Notes under the pieces: model-generated | Databases searched by the model: none | Told to the model about the DNA's origin: nothing | Seen by the model: the letters and a program-made list of their open reading frames with translations, nothing else | Assembly (NCBI GenBank): GCA_029883975.1 | Contig: JAOUIL010000001.1 | Span: forward strand, 65,255-129,254 | From: Betaproteobacteria bacterium | GTDB taxonomy: Bacteria; Pseudomonadota; Gammaproteobacteria; Burkholderiales; SG8-39 | DNA: 64,000 nt | Direction of reading: 5' to 3' | Shown: one piece after another, positions 45,798-54,170 of the stretch | Layout of the letters: every line of letters begins with the position of its first letter | Position numbering within the stretch: the first letter of the stretch is position 1 | Translations under genes and position numbers: made by a program

Positions 45798-47213
45798 CTA
45801 TAGGCTCTTTCTCTGGTTGACCGGCGGGATCTGCAAAGATTCCCGGTACTTGGCGATCGTGCGGCGCGCGACGACGATGCCCTGCTGGCCGAGGATCTCG
45901 GCGATGCGCGCGTCCGACAGCGGCGCGCGCGGGTCCTCCGCGGCGACCAGCTGGCGGATCAGGGCGCGGATGGCGGTCGAGGAAGCCGCGCCGCCCGTGT
46001 CGGTGGCCACGTGGCTGCCGAAGAAATACTTCAGCTCGAAGGTGCCGCGCGGCGTGGCCATGAACTTCTGCGTGGTGACGCGCGAGATCGTGCTCTCGTG
46101 CAGGCCCAGGGTCTCGGCGATCTCGCGCAGCACCATCGGCCGCATCGCCACCTCGCCGTGCTCGAAGAAGTGCCGCTGGCGGTCGACGATGGCCTGCGAC
46201 ACGCGCAGGATCGTGTCGAAGCGCTGCTGCACGTTCTTGATCAGCCAGCGTGCCTCCTGCAGCTGCGAGGCGAGCGCGTTGCCGCCGTTGCGGCCGCTCC
46301 CGGCGAGGTCGGCATACAGGCGGTTGATGCGCAGCCGCGGCATCGCCTCCGGGTTCAGGCTCGCGCGCCAGACGTTCTTCACCTTGCGCACGATCACGTC
46401 GGGGATCATGTAGCGCGTCTCGACGCGCGCGAACGCCGCGCCCGGGCGCGGGTTGAGGCTCTGGATCAGCTTCTGCGCGGCGCGCAGCGCCTCCTCGGTC
46501 GCCCCGGTGACGGCGCGCAGGCGCGCGTAGTCCCGGCTCGCCAGCAGCGCGAGATGCTTGCCGGCGATCTCCTGCGCCAGCGCGCACGCCGGGTGCTCGC
46601 CCAGCGCGCGCAGCTGCAGCAGCAGGCACTCGGCGGGCGCGCGCGCGCCGACGCCGGCCGGCTCGAAGTTCTGCAGGTGCTTGAGCGCGATGCCCAGCTC
46701 CCCGGCGTCGACCTCGGCCTCCGGCGGAAAGAGCGCCGCGATCTCCTCCAGCGGCTGCGTCAGGTAGCCGTCCTCGTCCAGCGCGTCGATCAGTACCGCG
46801 ACCAGCGCCCGGTCGCGCTCGCCGATGCCCGTGAGCGTGAGCTGCTGATTGAGGTGATCGCGCAGCGTCGGGGTGTCCGGCGCGGAGAACGAGCGGTCGC
46901 CCTCGTCGTCGTCCTCCGCGCGCCAGGAGGGCGTGGCGATCTCGGCCAGCCAGTCCTCGCGGCGCTCGACGGATTCGTCGGCCGCGTGGGTCGCGGCCTC
47001 GCCGGCGCTCTGCGTCGTGTCGCGCGGCGGCGCGAACGCCGCCTGCGCGTCGCCCTCCGCGTCCTCGCGCTCGAGGATCGGGTTCTCCATCAGCAGGCGC
47101 TCGATCTCCTGGTTCAGCTCGACGGTGGAGAGCTGCAACAGGCGGATCGACTGCTGCAGCTGCGGCGTCAGCGTCAGGTGCTGCGAGAGCCGGAACTGCA
47201 GGGTGGGCTTCAT
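45798..47213 (-). CDS. rpoN: RNA polymerase sigma-54 factor
   Basis: 471 aa from the ATG at 47213. Region I starts [29 protein letters not shown]. The core-binding domain is central, and the C-terminus carries the DNA-binding HTH ([26 protein letters not shown]) and the RpoN box [15 protein letters not shown] (Val to Ile against the usual ARRTVAKYRE). Sigma-54 directs transcription from -24/-12 promoters with AAA+ activators. A matching promoter is visible upstream of the first tandem pilin gene in this window. Confidence 0.97.
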   Translation of the reverse strand: MKPTLQFRLSQHLTLTPQLQQSIRLLQLSTVELNQEIERLLMENPILEREDAEGDAQAAFAPPRDTTQSAGEAATHAADESVERREDWLAEIATPSWRAEDDDEGDRSFSAPDTPTLRDHLNQQLTLTGIGERDRALVAVLIDALDEDGYLTQPLEEIAALFPPEAEVDAGELGIALKHLQNFEPAGVGARAPAECLLLQLRALGEHPACALAQEIAGKHLALLASRDYARLRAVTGATEEALRAAQKLIQSLNPRPGAAFARVETRYMIPDVIVRKVKNVWRASLNPEAMPRLRINRLYADLAGSGRNGGNALASQLQEARWLIKNVQQRFDTILRVSQAIVDRQRHFFEHGEVAMRPMVLREIAETLGLHESTISRVTTQKFMATPRGTFELKYFFGSHVATDTGGAASSTAIRALIRQLVAAEDPRAPLSDARIAEILGQQGIVVARRTIAKYRESLQIPPVNQRKSL

Positions 47214-47241
47214 GACGAATGGGGCCGCGGTCGGCCCGCGG

Positions 47242-47964
47242 TTACATGCGGAAATGCTCGCCGAGATAGACCCGGCGCACGCTGTCATTATAGACGATCT
47301 CCTCGGGGTGGCCCGAGGCGAGCACCGCGCCTTCGTTGATGATGTAGGCGCGGTCGCAGATACCGAGCGTCTCGCGAACGTTATGATCTGTGATGAGCAC
47401 GCCGATCTGGCGCTCCTTGAGGAACCGGATGATGCGCTGGATGTCGAGCACGGCGATCGGGTCGACGCCGGCGAACGGCTCGTCGAGCAGGATGAACGCC
47501 GGCCGGGTGGCGAGCGCGCGCGCGATCTCCAGCCGCCGGCGCTCGCCGCCCGAGAGCGACAGCGCGGCGTGCTTGCGCAGGTGGGCGATGTTGAGGTCCT
47601 TGAGCAGCTCCTGCAGCCGCGGCTCGATCTGTTCGCGCGCCAGCCCCTGCAGCTCGAGCACTGCCTGCACGTTCTCCTCGACGGTGAGCTTGCGGAACAC
47701 CGAGTTCTCCTGCGGCAGGTAGGAGATGCCCAGGCGCGCGCGCGCGTGGATCGGCAGGTGCGTCAGCTCGCGCCCGTCGAGATGGATGCGCCCCGAATCG
47801 GCGGCGATCAGGCCGACGATCATGTAGAAGCAGGTCGTCTTGCCGGCGCCGTTCGGCCCGAGCAGCCCGACCACCTCGCCGCTCGACACCTCGAGCGACA
47901 CGTCCTGCACCACGGCCCGCGCCTTGTACCGCTTGCGCAGGCGCTCGCAGCGCAGCTGGCTCAC
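47242..47964 (-). CDS. lptB: LPS export ABC ATPase (LptB)
   Basis: 240 aa starting at a GTG that overlaps the lptA stop (GTGA). Walker A is GPNGAGKTT, the signature is [17 protein letters not shown] and Walker B is [14 protein letters not shown], and [19 protein letters not shown] is characteristic of LptB. It powers extraction of lipopolysaccharide from the inner membrane with LptF and LptG, which are not in the window. It is followed by rpoN after 28 bases. Confidence 0.97.
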   Translation of the reverse strand: MSQLRCERLRKRYKARAVVQDVSLEVSSGEVVGLLGPNGAGKTTCFYMIVGLIAADSGRIHLDGRELTHLPIHARARLGISYLPQENSVFRKLTVEENVQAVLELQGLAREQIEPRLQELLKDLNIAHLRKHAALSLSGGERRRLEIARALATRPAFILLDEPFAGVDPIAVLDIQRIIRFLKERQIGVLITDHNVRETLGICDRAYIINEGAVLASGHPEEIVYNDSVRRVYLGEHFRM

Positions 47965-48518
47965 TTGCGCGCCTCGGGCTTGCGCGGTGCGGGGGCGGGC
48001 GCCTCCGGCTTCTTCGGCTGGATGGTGGCCGTGACGCGCGAGCCCGGCGCGCCCTTGGCGTTCGACACCGAGAAGAACTCCGAGCGCTGGTCATAGAGGA
48101 TGTAGCTGCCGCGCACTTCGTCCTTCTCGCGCACCACCTGCGCGTTCTCGAACAGCTCGACGCGCTCGTTCTTCTCGTCGATCTCGACGCGCGCGGCCTG
48201 CGCCTCGACCCACACGCCTTCCTGGGAGCCGCGCGGGTCGCTCTTCTGACGGAACTGCACCGGCGCGCCGGTGGCCGAGGCATACACGAAGCCGTCGGCG
48301 TCCTGGCGCAGCACGACGCGCTCCGCGCGCAGCTCCATGGTGCCCTTGCGCAGCACGACCTTGCCCTCGAAGATGCTGATGCGCCGCGCCTCGTCCGAGG
48401 TCATGCGGTTCGCTTCCACCTCCGTGGGTTTCCCCTGATCTGCCTTTTCGGCCCTGGCCGAAAAGGCAGACAATGCAGCGGCCGCCATGGCGACGGCGAT
48501 GGCGCAGCGCCGGAGCAT
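47961..48518 (-). CDS. lptA: LPS transport periplasmic protein (LptA)
   Basis: 185 aa from the ATG at 48518, which shares a base with the lptC stop (TGATG). A signal peptide ([22 protein letters not shown]) precedes the OstA-like domain ([39 protein letters not shown]). It forms the periplasmic bridge that carries LPS from LptC to LptD. The C-terminal tail is Pro/Ala/Lys-rich and low-complexity. Confidence 0.94.
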   Translation of the reverse strand: MLRRCAIAVAMAAAALSAFSARAEKADQGKPTEVEANRMTSDEARRISIFEGKVVLRKGTMELRAERVVLRQDADGFVYASATGAPVQFRQKSDPRGSQEGVWVEAQAARVEIDEKNERVELFENAQVVREKDEVRGSYILYDQRSEFFSVSNAKGAPGSRVTATIQPKKPEAPAPAPRKPEARK

Positions 48519-49087
48519 CAGGGTTTCACCCCGAAGCTGCCGCGCACCTGCGATTGCAGCTCCAGCTGACGGGCCTGGTTGTCGAACTGCATGCCGCGGC
48601 CGACGAGCGTGCGCCCGGGCTCGTCGATGCGTACCTCGCGATCGGTGCGCGCCAGCGCGCGCACGCGCTCCAGGTGCAGGTAGCTGGTGCGCACGCGCGC
48701 CTCGGGCAGCCCGTGGCCCGCCTCGCGCAGCAGCTGCACGTTGTCGTTGAGGGAGATCTCCGCCGCGTCGCGCGACAGCGTGCCACGGTCCGCGCTCACC
48801 ACCACGCGCGGCTCGGCCGGTCGCTCGTGCACCAGGCGCGGAGCGGCAAGCTCGGTCGAGTCGTCGTCGGGGTAGTGCACCATCTTCACGGCGGAGAGCG
48901 TCGAGACCGGCGTGCCCTCGCGGCTGAAGTCGGTGATGCTGAAGCGCTCTACCGTGTAGTCGGGGTCGTGCCGGCGCTGCACGCCCTGCACGGGCTCCTC
49001 GCGCGCCGTGCGCTCGAGCCAGAAGCTGAGCAGGGCGAGCGTCACCATCAGCAGCAGGGGAAACAACCGCGTCGAGGAAAGCTTCAC
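48518..49087 (-). CDS. lptC: LPS export system protein LptC
   Basis: 189 aa from a GTG at 49087 overlapping the kdsC stop (GTGA). A single N-terminal membrane helix (RLFPLLLMVTLALLSFWLERT) is followed by the periplasmic DUF1239-type jellyroll (RHDPDYTVERFSITDFSREG). LptC receives LPS from LptBFG and hands it to LptA, encoded next. Confidence 0.93.
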   Translation of the reverse strand: MKLSSTRLFPLLLMVTLALLSFWLERTAREEPVQGVQRRHDPDYTVERFSITDFSREGTPVSTLSAVKMVHYPDDDSTELAAPRLVHERPAEPRVVVSADRGTLSRDAAEISLNDNVQLLREAGHGLPEARVRTSYLHLERVRALARTDREVRIDEPGRTLVGRGMQFDNQARQLELQSQVRGSFGVKP

Positions 49088-49620
49088 GTCGCATACCTCT
49101 GCAGCAGCGCGTCCAGGCGGCCCTGCGCGCGCAGCACGAACTCGCAGACCTCGCGCGCGGCGCCCGCGCCGGCCGGCGCCTCGGCGACGTAGTGCGCCCT
49201 GCGCAGCGCGAGCGCATGCGCCTCGCGCGGCGCGCAGGCAAAGCCGCAGCGCGCCAGCACCGGCAGGTCGGGCAGGTCGTCGCCCATGTACCCGGCGCTC
49301 GCCGCTTCCAGGCCGAGGCGCGCGAGCAGCGCCGCGAAGGCGGGCGCCTTGTCGTCCACTCCCTGCAGGACGTGCGCGATGCCGAGCTCCGCGGCGCGCG
49401 CCTCGACCGCCGCGGAGCGCCGTCCGCTGAGCAGCGCCGGGGCGACGCCGCACTGCGCCAGCATCTTCAGGCCCTGCCCGTCGCGCACGTCGAATGCCTT
49501 GAGGGCCTCGCCCTGCGGGCCGAACCAGAGACGCCCGTCGGTCAGCACGCCGTCGATGTCGAACACCATGAGCCGGATGCGCCGCGCACGCTCGGGCGCG
49601 TCGGCAGTGACCTGCGCCAT
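49084..49620 (-). CDS. kdsC: 3-deoxy-D-manno-octulosonate 8-phosphate phosphatase
   Basis: 178 aa from the ATG at 49620. The HAD-type motifs are MVFDIDGVLTDGRLWFG (DxD) and AGYMGDDLPDLPVLARCG. It has no cap domain, as in tetrameric KdsC. It dephosphorylates Kdo-8-phosphate to Kdo for LPS core synthesis. The gene follows kdsD and precedes lptC, an arrangement common to proteobacteria. Confidence 0.95.
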   Translation of the reverse strand: MAQVTADAPERARRIRLMVFDIDGVLTDGRLWFGPQGEALKAFDVRDGQGLKMLAQCGVAPALLSGRRSAAVEARAAELGIAHVLQGVDDKAPAFAALLARLGLEAASAGYMGDDLPDLPVLARCGFACAPREAHALALRRAHYVAEAPAGAGAAREVCEFVLRAQGRLDALLQRYAT

Positions 49621-49624
49621 CGGC

Positions 49625-50647
49625 TCACACCACCTTCGCGCGCAGCAGGTCATTCATGTTCAGCGCGCCGACCAGCTCGCCCGCCGCGTTCACCACCAGC
49701 AGCTGGCTGATGCGGTGCCGCTCCATCAGCGCCACGGCTTCCGCGGCGAGCGCGTCGGGCACGATGGTGCGCGGCCCGGGCGTCATCAGGCGCGCGATGC
49801 GCGCGCTGCCCGGGCGGGCGCCCTTCTTCAGCGCGCGGCGCAGGTCGCCGTCGGTGAAGATGCCCTTGACGCGTCGCGCGCCATCCACCACCGCGGTCAT
49901 GCCGAGGCCGCCGCGCGTCATCTCGTCGAGCGCCTGCTTGAGCGTCGCGCGCTCGCGCACTACGGGCACGCCGGCCCCGCGGTGCATGACGTCGGCGACG
50001 TGCTTCAGCGCCTCGCGGTGCAGCGCGCCGCCGGGGTGCGAGCGCGCGAAGTCCGCGGCGGAAAAGCCGCGCGCATCCAGCAGCGCAATGGCCAGCGCGT
50101 CGCCGAGCGCGAGCGCGGCCGTGGTGCTGGCGGTGGGCGCGAGGTTGTGCGGGCAGGCCTCGCGCGACACCGCGGCATCGAGCAGCACGTCCGCCTCGCG
50201 CGCCAGCGACGATTCCGGCTTGCCGGTGATCACCAGCAGCTTCGCGCCTTCGCGCTTGATCGCCGGCACGATGCGCAGCAGCTCGGCGCTCTCGCCCGAG
50301 TGGGAGATGCCGATGAAGACGTCCTCGGCGCGGATCATGCCCAGGTCGCCGTGGCTCGCTTCCGCCGGGTGCACGAAGTAGGCCGGCGTGCCGGTGCTCG
50401 CCATGGTGGAGGCGATCTTGCGCGCGATGTGTCCCGACTTGCCGATGCCGCTGACGATCACGCGGCCGCGCCGGCCGTCGATGCAGGCCTGGATGACGTG
50501 CAGCGCATCGAGGAAGCGCGCGTCCAGCCGCTCGACCAGCGCATGCACCGCCTGCGCTTCGACGGCCAGCACGCGACGCGCGAGCTCGAGCGCGCTGCGG
50601 TCGGTCCGCGTCGCCGCCTGTCGCGTGCTGCGCACTGCGCTTATCAT
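49625..50647 (-). CDS. kdsD: Arabinose-5-phosphate isomerase
   Basis: 340 aa. The SIS domain is at about residues 55-190 (GRVIVSGIGKSGHIARKIASTMASTGTPAYFVHPAEASHGDLGM), and two CBS motifs fill the C-terminal part (ATLKQALDEM, IVPDALAAEAVALMERHRI). It converts ribulose-5-phosphate to arabinose-5-phosphate, the first step of Kdo synthesis. It opens the leftward LPS/rpoN operon and is divergent from the antiporter gene with 47 bases between the start codons. Confidence 0.96.
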   Translation of the reverse strand: MISAVRSTRQAATRTDRSALELARRVLAVEAQAVHALVERLDARFLDALHVIQACIDGRRGRVIVSGIGKSGHIARKIASTMASTGTPAYFVHPAEASHGDLGMIRAEDVFIGISHSGESAELLRIVPAIKREGAKLLVITGKPESSLAREADVLLDAAVSREACPHNLAPTASTTAALALGDALAIALLDARGFSAADFARSHPGGALHREALKHVADVMHRGAGVPVVRERATLKQALDEMTRGGLGMTAVVDGARRVKGIFTDGDLRRALKKGARPGSARIARLMTPGPRTIVPDALAAEAVALMERHRISQLLVVNAAGELVGALNMNDLLRAKVV

Positions 50648-50655
50648 AGCCGCGA

Positions 50656-50661
50656 AGTATA
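50656..50661 (-). promoter_or_regulatory. -10-like TATACT upstream of kdsD
   Basis: On the minus strand TATACT ends nine bases before the kdsD ATG; if it is used, the transcript would be nearly leaderless or translation would start at a later codon such as the GTG at codon 5. No convincing -35 was found. Confidence 0.3.
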
Positions 50662-50694
50662 ACCCTGACTTTTCGACGGATTTCCCTGCAATCC

Positions 50695-52674
50695 ATGGAC
50701 GCCACCGGCCTCGCGCTGCAACCGGTCCTCGTGCTGCTCGCGGGCGGCGTGCTGGCCGTCGTGGCCTGCCGCAGCCTCGGCCTGCCGCCGATCATCGGCT
50801 ACCTCGTGGCCGGGGTGACCCTCGGGCCGCACGCGCTCGGCCTGGTCGGGGACACGGAAGCCGTGCGCCACCTGGCGGAGTTCGGCGTGGTGTTCCTCAT
50901 GTTCTCCATCGGGCTGGAGTTCAGCCTGCCGCGGCTGCGCGCCATGGGGCGCTCGGTCTTCGGCCTCGGGCTCGCGCAGGTGGCGGCGAGCATCGCGCTG
51001 TGCGTGGCCGCGGCGCTCGCGGCGGGCGGCACCTGGCAGGCAGGCATCGCGCTCGGCGGCGCGCTCGCCATGTCCTCCACCGCGATCGTATCGAAGCTGC
51101 TGGCCGAGCGCCTCGAGCTCGACACGCCCCACGGGCGCGACGTGATCGGCGTGCTGCTGTTCCAGGACCTCGCCGTCGTGCCGCTGCTCATCCTGGTGCC
51201 CGCGCTGGGCGCGCCGGTGGAGGTCATCGGCCGGGACATCGCCGTGGCGCTCGCCAAGGCGGCGGTGGTGCTCGCCATCCTCACGCTCGCCGGGCCGCGC
51301 CTCATGCGCGCCTGGCTGGGCATCATCGCGCGGCGCCGCTCCACGGAGCTGTTCGTGCTCAACGTGCTGCTCATCACGCTGCTGCTCAGCTTCGTGACGG
51401 GCATCGCCGGGCTGTCGCTCGCGCTCGGCGCCTTCCTCGCCGGCATGCTGATCGCGGAAACGCAGTACCGCTACCAGGTGGAGGAGGACATCAAGCCGTT
51501 CCGCGACGTGCTGCTCGGGCTGTTCTTCGTCAGCGTCGGCATGATGCTCGACTTGGCACAGGTGCTGGCGCACGGCTGGCTGGTGGTGTTGTTCGTCACG
51601 CTGCTGATCGCGGTGAAGGGCACGGTGATCGCGCTCCTCGCGCGCGTCTTCGGTGCCGCCGCTGGCACGGCGCTGCGCACGGCGCTGGCGCTCGCGCAGG
51701 GCGGCGAGTTCGGCTTCGTGCTGCTCGCGCAGGCGCGCTCGGCCGAGCTCGCCCCGGAGCCGGTGCTGCAGGCGCTGTTCGCGGCCGTGATCCTGTCGAT
51801 GCTCGCCACCCCGTTCCTGGTCGCGGCGAGCGACCGCATCGTGCTGCGCTTTGCCGCGTCGGAATGGATGACGCGCTCGCTCGAGCTGCACCGCGTCGCG
51901 GTGCGTACGCTGGAGTCCGAGCGCCACGTGATCATCCTCGGCTACGGCCGCAACGGCCAGCGGCTCGCGCGACTGCTCGAGGCGGAAGGGCAGCGCTACG
52001 TCGCGCTCGACCTCGACCCCGAGCGGGTGCGCGAGGCGGCGCTCGCGGGCGACACGGTCGTGTACGCCGACTGCACGCGCCGCGAGTCGCTCGTGGCGGC
52101 GGGGCTGGCGCGGGCAGCAGCGGTCGTGGTCACATTCGCCGACGTCGCCGCGGCGGTGCGGGTGCTCGCCCATGTGCACGCGCTGCAGCCGGCGGTGCCG
52201 GTCATCGTGCGCGCGCGCGACGAGGCCGACATCGCGCCGCTCACGGCCGCGGGCGCCTCCGAGGTGGTGCCCGAGGCGTTCGAGTCGGGCCTGATGCTCG
52301 CCTCGCACGCGCTGGTGTGGGTCGGCGTGCCGCTCGCGCGCGTCATGCGACGCGTAAGCCAGGTGCGCGAGGAGCAATACGGCCTGCTGCGCGGGCTGTA
52401 CTACGGGGCGAGCGATGCGCCGGACACCGGCGAGACAGCGCAGCCCCGGCTGCACGCGGTGACCCTGCATGCGCATGCCGCGGCGCTGGCGCGGGCCCTG
52501 GACCTGGAAGGGCTGGAGGCGCTGGGCGTGCAGGTGCGCGCCGTGCGCAGGCCGGGCCAATCGAAGAAGCTCTCGGCCGAGGAGGCGGGCGCGCTGCGCG
52601 AGGGCGACGTCATCGTGCTGCTCGGGCCACCGGCCGCGCTTGCGCTGGCCGAGCTCCGGCTGCTGCAGGGATAG
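50695..52674 (+). CDS. CPA2-family cation:proton antiporter, KefB/KefC/YbaL-like
   Basis: A 659-aa protein. The first about 380 residues form the Na+/H+ exchanger-type membrane domain with some 12 helices (PPIIGYLVAGVTLGPHALGL, FLMFSIGLEFSL, SSTAIVSKLL, LLFQDLAVVPLL). Then follows a TrkA-N Rossmann domain (VIILGYGRNGQRLARLLEAEG) and a TrkA-C domain at the end. It is a potassium or sodium efflux antiporter regulated by nucleotides or glutathione-type ligands. The gene is divergent from kdsD, a usual position in betaproteobacteria. Confidence 0.93.
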   Translation: MDATGLALQPVLVLLAGGVLAVVACRSLGLPPIIGYLVAGVTLGPHALGLVGDTEAVRHLAEFGVVFLMFSIGLEFSLPRLRAMGRSVFGLGLAQVAASIALCVAAALAAGGTWQAGIALGGALAMSSTAIVSKLLAERLELDTPHGRDVIGVLLFQDLAVVPLLILVPALGAPVEVIGRDIAVALAKAAVVLAILTLAGPRLMRAWLGIIARRRSTELFVLNVLLITLLLSFVTGIAGLSLALGAFLAGMLIAETQYRYQVEEDIKPFRDVLLGLFFVSVGMMLDLAQVLAHGWLVVLFVTLLIAVKGTVIALLARVFGAAAGTALRTALALAQGGEFGFVLLAQARSAELAPEPVLQALFAAVILSMLATPFLVAASDRIVLRFAASEWMTRSLELHRVAVRTLESERHVIILGYGRNGQRLARLLEAEGQRYVALDLDPERVREAALAGDTVVYADCTRRESLVAAGLARAAAVVVTFADVAAAVRVLAHVHALQPAVPVIVRARDEADIAPLTAAGASEVVPEAFESGLMLASHALVWVGVPLARVMRRVSQVREEQYGLLRGLYYGASDAPDTGETAQPRLHAVTLHAHAAALARALDLEGLEALGVQVRAVRRPGQSKKLSAEEAGALREGDVIVLLGPPAALALAELRLLQG

Positions 52675-52693
52675 GGCGAGACGCGCCGCGCGG

Positions 52694-53326
52694 CTACAGC
52701 GCGCGGCAGAGCACGTACTGGTTGGTGCCGTTCTCCACGTAAGCGCTCGCCGCGCTTGCGTTGTCGACAGTCTGGTTGGACGTCGATTCCAGCATCGCGC
52801 GCACGGCGCCCGTGGAGCCGACGCCGTCGTCCACCTGCACGTCGACGGCGATGGAGATCTTGTCCGGCACGTTTGCAGAGCAAAAGATGAGGCCGGCGAA
52901 GCCGCCCAGCGTCATGCCGGGCGTGACCTGCCCGTCGCCGGTCTGCACGCCGAGCATTCCGGCAAGCGAATTGCTCGGCTGCTGCGCTCCGGCGCCGGAG
53001 ACAAATCTCGCGCGGCGCAAGTGGTCCCACCAGTGCCGCGACTCGTCGGTGGGGATAGCGCTGTTGTATGCCCCGCCCAGGAGGCCGTTGCCGTCGCCCG
53101 GCGTTGCCGGCGGCCAGCGGCCGGCGCCCGCGTCGTCGCCCGGCATTGCACGGTAGCGATCCTGATACCCGTAGTAGGCCGCCGAAAGACCGGCGAAGTC
53201 GGCGATGACGCTCTTGATCCTGGCCTGGACGATCATCTCCTGGGCCTTGAGGATGCTGCCGACCAACAGGCCGATGATCACCAGCACGATCGCGATCTCG
53301 GCCAGCGTGAAGCCCTCCTGCCTCAT
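52694..53326 (-). CDS. Type IV prepilin-like protein, second tandem copy
   Basis: A 210-aa prepilin. The prepilin peptidase site is MRQEG|FTLAE with Glu at +5, followed by the hydrophobic stem IAIVLVIIGLLVGSILKAQEMI. The globular part shares YGYQDRYRAMPGDD, WWDHLRRARF, LGGFAGLIFCSANVPDKI and YVLCRAL with the paralogue encoded just upstream. The two cysteines (FCSAN and LCRA) probably form the D-region disulfide. No strong ribosome site precedes the ATG, and a terminator lies between the two genes, so expression may be lower than that of the first copy. Confidence 0.9.
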   Translation of the reverse strand: MRQEGFTLAEIAIVLVIIGLLVGSILKAQEMIVQARIKSVIADFAGLSAAYYGYQDRYRAMPGDDAGAGRWPPATPGDGNGLLGGAYNSAIPTDESRHWWDHLRRARFVSGAGAQQPSNSLAGMLGVQTGDGQVTPGMTLGGFAGLIFCSANVPDKISIAVDVQVDDGVGSTGAVRAMLESTSNQTVDNASAASAYVENGTNQYVLCRAL

Positions 53327-53356
53327 ATAGGATCGACGGTCACGAACGCCGCAAAT

Positions 53357-53382
53357 GAAAAGGGCCGGCAGCGCCGGCCCTT
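53357..53382 (-). terminator. Intrinsic terminator between tandem pilin genes
   Basis: Inverted repeat AAGGGCCGGC / GCCGGCCCTT with a three-base loop, followed on the minus strand by a TTTT tract, is positioned after the stop of the first pilin gene. It probably terminates or attenuates transcription before the second pilin gene. Confidence 0.75.
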
Positions 53383-53400
53383 GGAGGTTGCGCAGCCTCC
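53383..53400 (-). repeat. Small inverted repeat preceding the terminator
   Basis: GGAGGTTGCGCAGCCTCC forms a short hairpin just after the pilin stop codon and just before the terminator stem. It may stabilise the 3' end of the first pilin mRNA. No other role is evident. Confidence 0.45.
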
Positions 53401-53404
53401 AGTC

Positions 53405-54040
53405 TTACATGGCGCGGCACAGCACGTAAGTGTTTGTGCCGTTTTCTGCGTATGTATCCGCGGTGGCGGCAGCACCGATGGCCATGTTGGCCGTCGTCTG
53501 CAACTTGCCGCGTACGGTACCAGTCGTGCCGACCCCGTCATCGACCTGGACGTCGGTGGCAATCGCGATCTTGTCCGGCAGGTTTGCCGAGCACACGATC
53601 AGGCCTGCGAAGCCCCCAAGCGTAGCAGCGGGCGTGATCCCGTCGCCGGTCTGCACGCCGATGATCCCGGCCACGGCATTGTACGGCTGCTGCTGCCCCG
53701 TGCCGGCGACGAAGCCGGCGCGGCGCAGGTGGTCCCACCAGAGGCGCGACTCGACGTTGGCGGTCGTGTCCGCGTACGTGCCGGCAACCACGCCGTTGCC
53801 ACTGCCCGCAGTCGCTCCCGTCCAGCGCGTGGCGTTCAGATCGTCGCCCGGAATCGCGCGATAGCGGTCCTGGTAGCCATGGTAGGCAGCCGAAATCCCC
53901 GAGAAATCCGCGATCACGTTCTTGATCTTCGCCTGCGTGATCATTTCCTGGCCCTTGAGGATGCCGCCCAGAAGCAGGCCGATGATCACCAGAACGATCG
54001 CGATTTCCACCAGCGTGAAGCCTTTTTGTTGCGTTTTCAT
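53405..54040 (-). CDS. Type IV prepilin-like protein, first tandem copy (probable major pilin)
   Basis: A 211-aa prepilin. The N-terminus MKTQQKG|FTLVE is a class III signal peptide with Glu5, then IAIVLVIIGLLLGGILKGQEMI. A ribosome site AAGGAG lies seven bases before the ATG and a sigma-54-type promoter about 50 bases upstream, both absent from the second copy. Cysteines in VCSANLP and VLCRAM form the likely C-terminal disulfide. It is the better-expressed copy on these grounds and may be the major subunit of the pilus; its globular domain does not look like classical PilA. Confidence 0.92.
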   Translation of the reverse strand: MKTQQKGFTLVEIAIVLVIIGLLLGGILKGQEMITQAKIKNVIADFSGISAAYHGYQDRYRAIPGDDLNATRWTGATAGSGNGVVAGTYADTTANVESRLWWDHLRRAGFVAGTGQQQPYNAVAGIIGVQTGDGITPAATLGGFAGLIVCSANLPDKIAIATDVQVDDGVGTTGTVRGKLQTTANMAIGAAATADTYAENGTNTYVLCRAM

Positions 54041-54047
54041 TCAATTA

Positions 54048-54053
54048 CTCCTT
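54048..54053 (-). promoter_or_regulatory. Strong ribosome binding site of the first tandem pilin
   Basis: AAGGAG on the minus strand lies seven bases before the pilin ATG, nearly ideal spacing, and supports that start. It distinguishes the first tandem pilin gene from the second, which has no such site. Confidence 0.8.
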
Positions 54054-54082
54054 CTGGAGCAGACTGGGTGATAAAAGAGGCC

Positions 54083-54099
54083 CGCAACTTTCATGCCCG
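54083..54099 (-). promoter_or_regulatory. Putative sigma-54 (-24/-12) promoter of pilin gene
   Basis: Minus strand reads CGGGCATGAAAGTTGCG. This keeps the invariant GG and GC separated by 10 bases and the TTGC block of the consensus YTGGCACGRNNNTTGCW. Transcription would start near 54072, giving a 30-base leader that contains the AAGGAG ribosome site. Pilin genes are classic sigma-54 targets, and rpoN is present in this window. No activator binding sites were identified. Confidence 0.6.
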
Positions 54100-54170
54100 T
54101 CGGATTCTCTCATCTACCGGGGAAAACAGCCAAAATTCACGGGAAAAGCGTCGGTAGATCGACAAGTGCG

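Noticed and set aside
47287-47292. TATAAT on the minus strand inside lptB as an rpoN promoter
   Set aside because: Encodes conserved LptB residues (VYND) and has no -35 at suitable distance.
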